Origin: Rhodopseudomonas sp. BR0M22
GTDB lineage: Bacteria > Pseudomonadota > Alphaproteobacteria > Rhizobiales > Xanthobacteraceae
DNA length: 64,000 nucleotides
Assembly (NCBI RefSeq): GCF_010907035.1
Contig: NZ_QUMK01000003.1
Location: 62,001-126,000 of the forward strand
Direction: 5' to 3'
The notes beneath the pieces are model-generated. The model saw nothing but the letters and a program-made list of their open reading frames with translations. It was not told the DNA's origin and made no database searches. The position numbers and the translations under genes were made by a program. Numbering within the stretch: position 1 is the stretch's first letter; the number at the start of each line of letters is the position of its first letter. Below, piece after piece: positions 8,920 to 16,147 of the stretch.

Positions 8920-10380
8920 ATGGAATTGCGCCTTTACGACACGCTGACGAAGGAGAAGCGCCGCTTCGCGCCGCTCGATCCGGCCAACGTGCGGATGTAT
9001 GTCTGCGGCCCGACGGTCTACGACTTCGCTCATATCGGCAATGCCCGGCCGGTGATCGTGTTCGACGTGCTGTTTCGGCTGCTGCGCCATCTCTATGGCG
9101 AGGCCCAGGTCAAATACGTCCGCAACATCACCGACGTCGACGACAAGATCAACGACCGCGCCGCGCGCGACTATCCCGGCCTGCCGCTGAACGAGGCGAT
9201 CCGCAAGGTCACCGAGCAGACCGAACGGCAATTCCACGACGACGTCGATGCGCTCGGCTGCCTGCGGCCGACCGTCGAGCCGCGCGCCACCGAGCATATC
9301 GGCGAGATGCGCAGCATCATCGAAAAGCTGGTCGTCGGCGGCTTCGCTTATGTCGAGCAGGACCATGTGCTGTTCTCGCCCGGCGCGATGAACGCTGCCA
9401 ACGGCGTGCTGCCGCGCTACGGATCGCTCGCCAACCGCTCGCTCGACGAGATGATCGCCGGCGCCCGCGTCGATGTCGCGCCGTACAAGCGCGATGCCAC
9501 CGACTTCGTGCTGTGGAAGCCGTCCAAGCCCGGCGAGCCGTCGTGGCCGTCGCCGGCTGGCATCGCCACGCCGGGCCGCCCCGGCTGGCACATCGAGTGC
9601 TCGGCGATGTCGTGGAAGCACTTGGGCGAGACCTTCGACATCCACGGCGGCGGCATCGATCTGGTCTTCCCGCACCACGAGAACGAAGTCGCGCAGTCTT
9701 GCTGCGCCTTCCACACCTCGCGCATGGCGCAGACCTGGATGCACAACGGCTTCCTGCAGGTCGAAGGCGAGAAGATGTCGAAGAGCCTCGGCAACTTCAT
9801 CACCATCCGCGAGCTGCTGAACGATTGGCCGGGCGAAGTGATCCGGTTGAACATGCTCAAGACGCACTACCGCTCGCCCATCGATTGGACGGTGAAGGGA
9901 TTGGAAGAAAGTGCGAAGGTTCTCGACGGTTGGTACGAATTCGTTGGTGACATCGAGCCGGCAGAAAATCCGGACAAGATCTTCGTTGAAGCGCTGACAG
10001 AAGATCTCAATACGTCGGCAGCAATTGCTCGCCTTCATCAAATGGCGCATCCACCTGTTCTGGAGCAGATGGTGCTGGGTGTTAGCATGTTGGGCGATCG
10101 AACCGGCCCGGACGCTCAGTCGCATCTCAAAGCTTCGGCTATGTTACTCGGCCTGTTGTCGCGTGGGAATTCTGAGCGAAAGAAGTCGTTAGTCGAAAAT
10201 GCCGGCATCGATGTTGAGCAGATCAATCTGCTGATCCACGCTCGTGCCAGTGCGAGAGCCGGGAAAGACTGGAAAGAGTCCGACCGCATCCGCGACGAAC
10301 TCGCCGCGATGGGCGTGGTGCTGAAGGACGGCAAGGATGCCGATGGCAAGCCGGTGACGACGTGGGAGTTGGCGCGGTGA
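8920..10380 (+). CDS. cysS: Cysteinyl-tRNA synthetase
   Basis: Charges tRNA-Cys with cysteine in the cytosol. The 486-residue class I synthetase shows Cys29 (zinc ligand, YVCGPTVYD), the HIGN signature at 38-41, WHIECSAMS and [15 protein letters not shown] in the zinc/cysteine pocket, and KMSKS near residue 285. About 9900-10260, covering the post-KMSKS helical region, has visibly lower G+C (47-58% in lines counted by hand, against 67% in a 5' line) and different codon choice, then returns to normal for the last 40 codons. The reading frame is intact, so the gene should be functional, but it looks mosaic. Confidence 0.95.
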   Translation: MELRLYDTLTKEKRRFAPLDPANVRMYVCGPTVYDFAHIGNARPVIVFDVLFRLLRHLYGEAQVKYVRNITDVDDKINDRAARDYPGLPLNEAIRKVTEQTERQFHDDVDALGCLRPTVEPRATEHIGEMRSIIEKLVVGGFAYVEQDHVLFSPGAMNAANGVLPRYGSLANRSLDEMIAGARVDVAPYKRDATDFVLWKPSKPGEPSWPSPAGIATPGRPGWHIECSAMSWKHLGETFDIHGGGIDLVFPHHENEVAQSCCAFHTSRMAQTWMHNGFLQVEGEKMSKSLGNFITIRELLNDWPGEVIRLNMLKTHYRSPIDWTVKGLEESAKVLDGWYEFVGDIEPAENPDKIFVEALTEDLNTSAAIARLHQMAHPPVLEQMVLGVSMLGDRTGPDAQSHLKASAMLLGLLSRGNSERKKSLVENAGIDVEQINLLIHARASARAGKDWKESDRIRDELAAMGVVLKDGKDADGKPVTTWELAR

Positions 10381-10396
10381 GTGTCTTTTCCACGGT

Positions 10397-10527
10397 CGTC
10401 ATGGCCGGGCTTGACCCGGCCATCCATCGAACAAACGACGCAGCCATTGTTTCGATGATGGATGCGCGGGCATTCGCCGCGCCGAAGGGGCTTCGGCCCC
10501 GCAGGCGGGTCGAGCCCGCGCATGACG
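10397..10527. repeat. Palindromic repeat unit (CGTCATGGCCGGGCTTGACC type)
   Basis: CGTCATGGCCGGGCTTGACC followed by GGCCATCCATC, then about 30 bases later GATGGATG and an inverted CGGGTCGAGCCCGCGCATGACG. Each half is itself a hairpin and the two halves form a larger inverted repeat. The same type recurs at 48858-48936. It fills much of the gap after cysS; no gene is seen in 10381-10705. Confidence 0.75.
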
Positions 10528-10558
10528 TGAGTGTGTGTGGCGATACACTGCCTCACCC

Positions 10559-10661
10559 CGTCATTCCGGGGCGCCCACGCAGCGGGCGAACCCGGAATCT
10601 CGTCGCCACAACCTCGGGATTCCGGGTCTGCGCTGCTGGCGCAGCGCATCCCGGAATGACG
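10559..10661. repeat. Palindromic repeat unit (CGTCATTCCGG type)
   Basis: Begins CGTCATTCCGGGGCGCCC and ends GCGCATCCCGGAATGACG, with an inner pair CCCGGAATC / GATTCCGGG. The two ends are inverted copies. The same type recurs at 46500-46617, where it overlaps the end of miaA. Confidence 0.78.
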
Positions 10662-10705
10662 AGCGTGACTGCAGTCGCAGCAAGACTATCAACGGAGATC
10701 GCGCG

Positions 10706-10837
10706 ATGACCGAGCAAAAGCCGACCGGGCGGCCTGATACGCCGTTTCCGAAGCACTGGCTGTACTACATCGCGCTGAAGATTGTGCTGCTGGCCGGCGC
10801 CACCGCGCTGGTGCTGAAGCTGTACGGGTTCTGGTGA
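10706..10837 (+). CDS. Small single-span membrane protein (43 aa)
   Basis: A 43-residue product, MTEQKPTGRPDTPFPKHW followed by a hydrophobic span (LYYIALKIVLLAGATALVLKLYGF). It has a GGAG eight bases before the ATG, and its TGA overlaps the ATG of the acetyltransferase gene (TGATG at 10835-10839), so translation is coupled. Function unknown. It heads a three-gene unit with the GNAT gene and cimA. Confidence 0.7.
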   Translation: MTEQKPTGRPDTPFPKHWLYYIALKIVLLAGATALVLKLYGFW

Positions 10838-11343
10838 TGAGCACCGCGCAACCCGCCTTGCGGCCGTATCTGCCCGAGGACGCGGCGGTCACTGCTGCGA
10901 TCTTCGTGGCGGCGATCGAGCAGCTCACCGCGGACGATTACAGCGAGGAGCAGCAGGAGGCCTGGGCCTCGGCGGCTGACGACGATGCCAAATTCGCCGC
11001 GCGTCTCGCCGGCCAGCTCACGCTGATCGCGACGCTGGAGAGCATGCCGGTCGGCTTCGCCTCGCTGAAGGGGCCCGACCACATCGACATGCTGTACGTG
11101 CATCCCGACTACGTCGGCCGCGGCGCCGGGGCGACGCTGATCGATGCGCTGGAAAAGCTCGCTGGCGCGCGCGGCACCTTGGTGCTCACCGTCGATGCCA
11201 GCGACAACGCCGCCGAATTCTTCGCCAAGCGCGGCTACGTCGCCAGGCAACGCAACACCGTTTCGATCAATGGCGAATGGCTCGCCAACACCACGATGAC
11301 AAAGTCGCTGGCGGATGCCGCCGCGCCCGGAGCCTCCTCATGA
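10837..11343 (+). CDS. GNAT-family N-acetyltransferase
   Basis: A 168-residue acetyl-CoA-dependent acetyltransferase. The acetyl-CoA pyrophosphate loop is seen as VHPDYVGRGAGATLID and the C-terminal part (DASDNAAEFFAKRGYVARQRNT) is typical of GNAT motif B. The substrate is unknown. The ATG at 10837 is taken over a GTG one codon earlier because it makes the TGATG overlap with the upstream small gene. It overlaps cimA by four bases (ATGA, 11340-11343), so all three are probably one transcript. Confidence 0.85.
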   Translation: MSTAQPALRPYLPEDAAVTAAIFVAAIEQLTADDYSEEQQEAWASAADDDAKFAARLAGQLTLIATLESMPVGFASLKGPDHIDMLYVHPDYVGRGAGATLIDALEKLAGARGTLVLTVDASDNAAEFFAKRGYVARQRNTVSINGEWLANTTMTKSLADAAAPGASS

Positions 11344-12938
11344 GCCGCGAACGTCTCTATCTGTACGACACCACGCTGCGAGACGGCGCCCAGACCAACG
11401 GCGTCGATTTCACCCTGCACGACAAGAAGCTGATCGCCTCGCTGCTGGACGATCTCGGCATCGATTACGTCGAGGGCGGCTATCCCGGCGCCAATCCGCT
11501 CGATACCGAATTTTTCGGCCAGGATCAGAACCTCGAGCGCGCGACCTTCGCCGCCTTCGGCATGACCCGGCGGCCCGGCCGCTCGGCCTCGAACGATCCC
11601 GGCATCGCGATGCTGCTCGAAGCCAAGGCGGGGGCGATCTGCTTCGTCGCCAAATCGTCGGAGTATCAGGTCCGGGTCGCGCTCGAGACCACCAACGAGG
11701 AGAACATCGCCTCGATCCGCGACAGCGTCTCGCTGGCGAAGGAGAGGGGCCGCGAGGTGCTGGTCGATTGCGAGCACTTCTTCGACGGCTACAAGGCCAA
11801 TCCGGAGTTCGCGCTGCAATGCGCCAAGGCGGCCTATGAGTCCGGTGCGCGCTGGGTGGTGCTGTGCGACACCAATGGCGGCACCATGCCGGACGAGGTC
11901 GAGGCCATCGTCGGGGAGGTGGTCAAGCACATCCCCGGCGCGCATGTCGGTATCCATGCCCACAACGACACCGAGCAGGCGGTGGCGAATTCGTTCGCCG
12001 CGGTGCGGGCCGGCGCGCGGCAGATCCAGGGCACGCTGAATGGCCTCGGCGAGCGCTGCGGCAACGCCAATTTGTGCTCGATGATCCCGACGCTGAAGCT
12101 GAAGAAGGAATTCGCCGACAAGTTCGAGATCGGCGTCTCCGACGACAAGCTGGCGAGCCTGGTGCAGGTGTCGCGCGCGCTCGACAATATCCTCGACCGC
12201 GCGCCCAATCAGCACGCGCCTTACGTCGGCGGCAGCGCCTTCGTCACCAAGACCGGCATTCACGCCTCGGCGGTGCTGAAGGATCCGCAGACCTATGAGC
12301 ATGTGCCGCCGGAGTCGATCGGCAACCATCGCAAGGTGCTGGTGTCGGATCAGGCCGGCAAGTCGAACGTGCTGGCCGAGCTGGCGCGGACCAACATCCA
12401 GTTCGATCGCGACGATCCGCGGCTGTCGCGTCTGGTCGAGAAGCTGAAGGAGCGGGAAGCGGCCGGCTACGCCTACGAGTCGGCCAATGCTTCGTTCGAT
12501 CTGCTCGCACGCGGCACGCTCGGCACCGTGCCGGAGTTCTTCCGGGTCGATAAGTTCGACGTCAATGTCGAGCAGCGCTACAACTCGCACGGCCAGCGCG
12601 TCACGGTGGCGATGGCGGTGATCAAGGTCGAGGTCGCCGGCGAGACGCTGATCTCGGCCGCCGAAGGCAACGGCCCGGTCAACGCGCTCGACGTCGCGCT
12701 GCGCAAGGATCTCGGCAAGTATCAGAAGTACATCGAGGGCCTGAAGCTGGTCGATTACCGTGTTCGTATCCTCAATGGCGGCACCGAGGCCGTCACTCGG
12801 GTGTTGATCGAGAGCGAGGACGAGGACGGCCGGCGCTGGACCACGATCGGCGTGTCGCCGAATATCATCGATGCCTCGTTCGAGGCGCTGATGGATTCGG
12901 TCGTCTACAAGCTGGTGCAGTCGAACGCGCCGGTATAA
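11340..12938 (+). CDS. cimA: (R)-citramalate synthase
   Basis: Condenses pyruvate and acetyl-CoA to citramalate, giving 2-oxobutyrate for isoleucine without threonine. The 532-residue protein has the HMGL-like TIM-barrel start YDTTLRDGAQTNGVDFT, the metal site GIHAHNDTE, and a C-terminal LeuA-type allosteric dimer domain (about 410-525, isoleucine feedback). Length and the long C-terminal domain fit CimA rather than 2-isopropylmalate synthase or homocitrate synthase. The ATG at 11340 follows GGAGCCTCCTC and overlaps the GNAT stop. Together with ilvB, ilvH and ilvC further along it supplies isoleucine. Confidence 0.92.
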   Translation: MSRERLYLYDTTLRDGAQTNGVDFTLHDKKLIASLLDDLGIDYVEGGYPGANPLDTEFFGQDQNLERATFAAFGMTRRPGRSASNDPGIAMLLEAKAGAICFVAKSSEYQVRVALETTNEENIASIRDSVSLAKERGREVLVDCEHFFDGYKANPEFALQCAKAAYESGARWVVLCDTNGGTMPDEVEAIVGEVVKHIPGAHVGIHAHNDTEQAVANSFAAVRAGARQIQGTLNGLGERCGNANLCSMIPTLKLKKEFADKFEIGVSDDKLASLVQVSRALDNILDRAPNQHAPYVGGSAFVTKTGIHASAVLKDPQTYEHVPPESIGNHRKVLVSDQAGKSNVLAELARTNIQFDRDDPRLSRLVEKLKEREAAGYAYESANASFDLLARGTLGTVPEFFRVDKFDVNVEQRYNSHGQRVTVAMAVIKVEVAGETLISAAEGNGPVNALDVALRKDLGKYQKYIEGLKLVDYRVRILNGGTEAVTRVLIESEDEDGRRWTTIGVSPNIIDASFEALMDSVVYKLVQSNAPV

Positions 12939-12957
12939 TTCTGCCTAGTCCTTTCCC

Positions 12958-13039
12958 CGTCATTGCGAGCCGAAGGCGAAGCAATCCAGCTCCGTGCATC
13001 GAGCTGGATTGCTTCGTCGCTTCGCTCCTCGCAATGACG
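12958..13039. repeat. Inverted repeat (CGTCATTGCGAG type) after cimA
   Basis: CGTCATTGCGAGCCGAAGGC ... GAAGCAATCCAGCTC followed by an almost perfect inverted copy (GAGCTGGATTGCTTC ... CTCGCAATGACG). The RNA would form one stem of about 35 base pairs. It sits 19 bases after cimA and may act as its transcript end, although no U-run follows. Confidence 0.8.
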
Positions 13040-13142
13040 AGAAAACAATGCCCTGAGCGCGGTTGTCATCGCCGCATCCCGCTGACAACATATCCCCCAA
13101 ACAGGTCGTAGCCCGGCGCAGTCGACGCCGGCCACAGGGGGA

Positions 13143-14702
13143 ATGCTCGTGGACGGGATCAATGGGGCGCAGTCGGTCGTTCAGACGCTGGTGAATTGCG
13201 GCGTCGAAGTATGTTTCGCCAATCCTGGCACCTCGGAAATGCACTTCGTCGCGGCGCTGGATTCGGTCAGCGGGATGCGGCCTGTGCTGTGCCTGTTCGA
13301 AGGCGGGGTCACCGGTGCTGCCGACGGCTACGGCCGGATCGCCGGCAAGCCAGCGGTGAACCTCCTGCATCTCGGCCCCGGCCTCGCCAACGGCCTTGCC
13401 AATCTGCACAACGCCCGCCGCGCCGCGACGCCGATCGTCAACATCGTCGGCGACCATGCGACCTATCATCTGCAATACGACGCGCCGCTCACCTCCGACA
13501 TCGCCGGCTTTGCCCGGCCGGTGTCGAGCTGGATCCATGAATCCAAGAGCGCCGGCGCGGTGGCGAGCGATACGGCGCGGGCCGTGCAGGCGGCCTGCGC
13601 GGCGCCGGGCGGCATCGCCACGCTGATCATGCCGGCGGACGTTGCCTGGAATCCGGCCGCGCGCGCGGCGCACAAGCTGCCGGAGATCGGTCCGGCCAAG
13701 GTTGCGGCCGACACCGTCGAGGCGATTGCCAAGCTGCTGTCGAACGGCAAAAAGTCGGCGCTGCTGCTGCGCGGATCGGCGCTGCTCGGCGAGGCGCTGG
13801 AAGCGGCCGGACGGGTCGCGGCGAAGACCGGCGTCCGGCTGTTGTGCGACACCTTCGCGCCGCAGACCGAGCTCGGCGCCGGCCGGGTGCCGCTCGAGCG
13901 TATCCCGTATTTCTCGGAGCAGATCACCGCCTTCCTCAAAGACGTCGAGCAACTGATCCTGGTCGGCGCCAAGCCGCCGGTGTCGTTCTTTGCTTATCCC
14001 GGCAAGCCGAGCTGGGGCGCGCCGGACGGCTGCCTGATCGATTATCTGGCGCAGCTGCACGAGGATGGCGCGCAGGCAGTGAAGGATCTCGCTGCCGCGG
14101 TGGGCGCGCCGGCCCAGCCCGCCGCCCGCACTCAGCTCGCGTTGCCCGACCTGCCGAAGGGCAAGCTCAATTCGCTCGGCGTCGCGCAGGCGATCGCGCA
14201 TCTGACGCCCGACCACGCGATCTACGCCGAGGAGGCCAACACGTCCGGCCTGCCGTTGCAGATGATCCTGCCGAAGGCACGGCCGCACACCCATCTGCCG
14301 CTGACCGGCGGCTCGATCGGGCAGGGGCTGCCGCTCGCGATCGGCGCGGCGATTGCGGCCCCGGATCGCAAGGTGATCTGTCCGCACGGCGACGGCGGCG
14401 CCGCCTACACCATGCAGGCACTCTGGACGATGGCGCGCGAGCAGCTCGACGTCACCGTGGTGATCTACGCCAACCGCTCCTACGCGATCCTCAACATCGA
14501 GCTGCAGCGGGTCGGTGCCTCCGGCGCCGGCGCCAATGCGCTGTCGATGCTCGATCTGCACAATCCGGAAATGAACTGGATGAAGATCGCCGAAGGTCTC
14601 GGCGTCGAAGCCAGCCGGGCCACCACCGCCGAGGAGTTCTCCGCGCAATACGCTTCGGCGATGAGTCAGCGCGGCCCGCGGTTGATCGAAGCCTTGATCT
14701 GA
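13143..14702 (+). CDS. ThDP-dependent enzyme, acetolactate synthase / benzoylformate decarboxylase-like
   Basis: A 519-residue thiamine diphosphate enzyme with the N-terminal Pyr domain (catalytic Glu53 in LFEGG), central domain, and PP domain with the GDGGAAYTMQALWTM...N cofactor motif from about residue 416. It is not the housekeeping acetolactate synthase, which is ilvB at 47 kb: it lacks the usual FAD-contact residues I would expect and is shorter. Likely reactions are 2-oxoacid decarboxylation or carboligation. Eleven bases downstream is a FAD-linked 2-hydroxyacid dehydrogenase, so a hydroxyacid-to-oxoacid-to-aldehyde route is plausible. The start ATG follows GGGGGA. Confidence 0.8.
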   Translation: MLVDGINGAQSVVQTLVNCGVEVCFANPGTSEMHFVAALDSVSGMRPVLCLFEGGVTGAADGYGRIAGKPAVNLLHLGPGLANGLANLHNARRAATPIVNIVGDHATYHLQYDAPLTSDIAGFARPVSSWIHESKSAGAVASDTARAVQAACAAPGGIATLIMPADVAWNPAARAAHKLPEIGPAKVAADTVEAIAKLLSNGKKSALLLRGSALLGEALEAAGRVAAKTGVRLLCDTFAPQTELGAGRVPLERIPYFSEQITAFLKDVEQLILVGAKPPVSFFAYPGKPSWGAPDGCLIDYLAQLHEDGAQAVKDLAAAVGAPAQPAARTQLALPDLPKGKLNSLGVAQAIAHLTPDHAIYAEEANTSGLPLQMILPKARPHTHLPLTGGSIGQGLPLAIGAAIAAPDRKVICPHGDGGAAYTMQALWTMAREQLDVTVVIYANRSYAILNIELQRVGASGAGANALSMLDLHNPEMNWMKIAEGLGVEASRATTAEEFSAQYASAMSQRGPRLIEALI

Positions 14703-14713
14703 GGGAGCGGCCG

Positions 14714-16123
14714 ATGACCCTGGATATCGTCGGCACACTTCGCACCATCGTCGGCGACGGCGGCGTGCTCGATGCCGCCGAGCTGTCGAAGCGCTCCGCC
14801 GGCACCTATCGGTTCGATACGTTGAAGGCCGCGGCGCTAGTGCGGCCGACCTCGACGCAGCAGGTGTCGGAGATCCTGCGCTGGTGCCACGCCAATGGCG
14901 TTCACGTCGTCACCCATGGCGGTCTGACCGGTCTCGTTCACGGCGCCGACGCCGAGCCGAGCGAAGTGATCCTGTCGCTGGAGCGGATGCGCACGATCGA
15001 GGAGATCGACCCGAAGCAGCGGACTGCGGTGGTGCAAGCTGGCGTGCCGCTGCAGGCGCTGCAGGACGAAGTCGACAAGCACGATCTGGCGTTTCCGCTC
15101 GATCTCGGCTCGCGCGGCACCGCCACGCTCGGTGGCAACGCCGCTACCAATGCCGGCGGCAATCGCGTGATCCGCTACGGCATGACGCGCGACATGATCC
15201 TCGGCCTCGAAGTGGTGCTCGCCGACGGCACCGTGCTGTCCTCGCTCAACCATCTGATCAAGAACAACGCCGGCTACGATCTCAAGCAGCTGTTCATCGG
15301 CTCGGAAGGCACGCTCGGCGTGATCACGCGGCTGGTGCTGCGGCTGCGCGAAAAGCCGCTCGCCACCAACATGGCGTTCGTCGGTCTCGACAGCTTCGAT
15401 GCGGTGGCGAAGTTCCTGAAGCATTGCGACCGCGCGCTCGGAGGCACGCTGTCGGCCTTCGAGGTGATGTGGCAGTCGTTCTACCGGCTGATCACCACTG
15501 CGCCCGCCAAGGGACGGCCGCCGATCGGGCAGGACCACGCTTACTACGTGCTGGTCGAAAGCCAGGGCTCCGATCTCGACCTCGACAGCCAGCGCTTCAC
15601 CGCGGCGATGGAGACGGCGCTGGAATCCGGCCTGATCGCGGACGCGGCGATCGCGCAATCGGATGAGGATTGCCGCTCGTTCTGGGCGCTCCGCGACGAC
15701 GTCGGGCAGGTGCTGCAAGGCGGCCTGCCGATCGTGTTCGACGTCTCGCTGCCGATCGCCGCGATGGAAGGCTATGCCGAGACGTTGCGGGAGACGCTGG
15801 AAAGCGAAATCGGCGAGCACCGGCTGTGGATCTTCGGCCATCTCGGCGACGGCAATCTGCACGTCGTCGTGCAGGTCAAGCCGATGGAGTATCTGGCGCT
15901 GCGGCCGAAAGTCGAAGCGCTGGTGTACCGGCCGCTCGCCGCCTGCAATGGCTCGGTGTCGGCGGAGCACGGCGTCGGCCTGGAGAAGAAGCCGTATCTC
16001 TATGTCAGCCGCAGCGCCAACGAGATCGCCCTGATGCGGACGCTCAAGCTGGCGCTCGACCCCAAGGGCATTCTCAACCCCGGCAAGATCTTTGACCCCG
16101 GCCCGGTGGTCGGCGGACGTTGA
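14714..16123 (+). CDS. FAD-linked D-2-hydroxyacid dehydrogenase (GlcD/DLD family)
   Basis: A 469-residue flavoprotein of the vanillyl-alcohol-oxidase fold: FAD_binding_4 domain (about 38-180, with GSRGTATLGGNAATNAGGNR and IGSEGTLGVITR), then the FAD-oxidase C domain (about 215-460, with GHLGDGNLHV and HGVGLEKK). Relatives oxidise D-lactate, glycolate or D-2-hydroxyglutarate, passing electrons to quinone or cytochrome c. The ATG at 14714 follows GAGGGAG and lies 11 bases after the ThDP enzyme stop. An open frame extends far upstream, but it lies inside the ThDP gene and is not coding. Confidence 0.87.
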   Translation: MTLDIVGTLRTIVGDGGVLDAAELSKRSAGTYRFDTLKAAALVRPTSTQQVSEILRWCHANGVHVVTHGGLTGLVHGADAEPSEVILSLERMRTIEEIDPKQRTAVVQAGVPLQALQDEVDKHDLAFPLDLGSRGTATLGGNAATNAGGNRVIRYGMTRDMILGLEVVLADGTVLSSLNHLIKNNAGYDLKQLFIGSEGTLGVITRLVLRLREKPLATNMAFVGLDSFDAVAKFLKHCDRALGGTLSAFEVMWQSFYRLITTAPAKGRPPIGQDHAYYVLVESQGSDLDLDSQRFTAAMETALESGLIADAAIAQSDEDCRSFWALRDDVGQVLQGGLPIVFDVSLPIAAMEGYAETLRETLESEIGEHRLWIFGHLGDGNLHVVVQVKPMEYLALRPKVEALVYRPLAACNGSVSAEHGVGLEKKPYLYVSRSANEIALMRTLKLALDPKGILNPGKIFDPGPVVGGR

Positions 16124-16147
16124 TGGGAGGCCGTTGCGCCGGTGCGA

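Noticed and set aside
13844..14713. N-terminal extension of the FAD dehydrogenase frame
   Set aside because: The extension lies inside the ThDP enzyme gene in another frame; the family N-terminus begins at the ATG at 14714 with its own ribosome binding site.
12960..14738. 592-codon minus-strand frame opposite the ThDP enzyme gene
   Set aside because: Arg/Gly/Ala-rich with no motifs; it starts within repeat sequence and covers a clear plus-strand gene.
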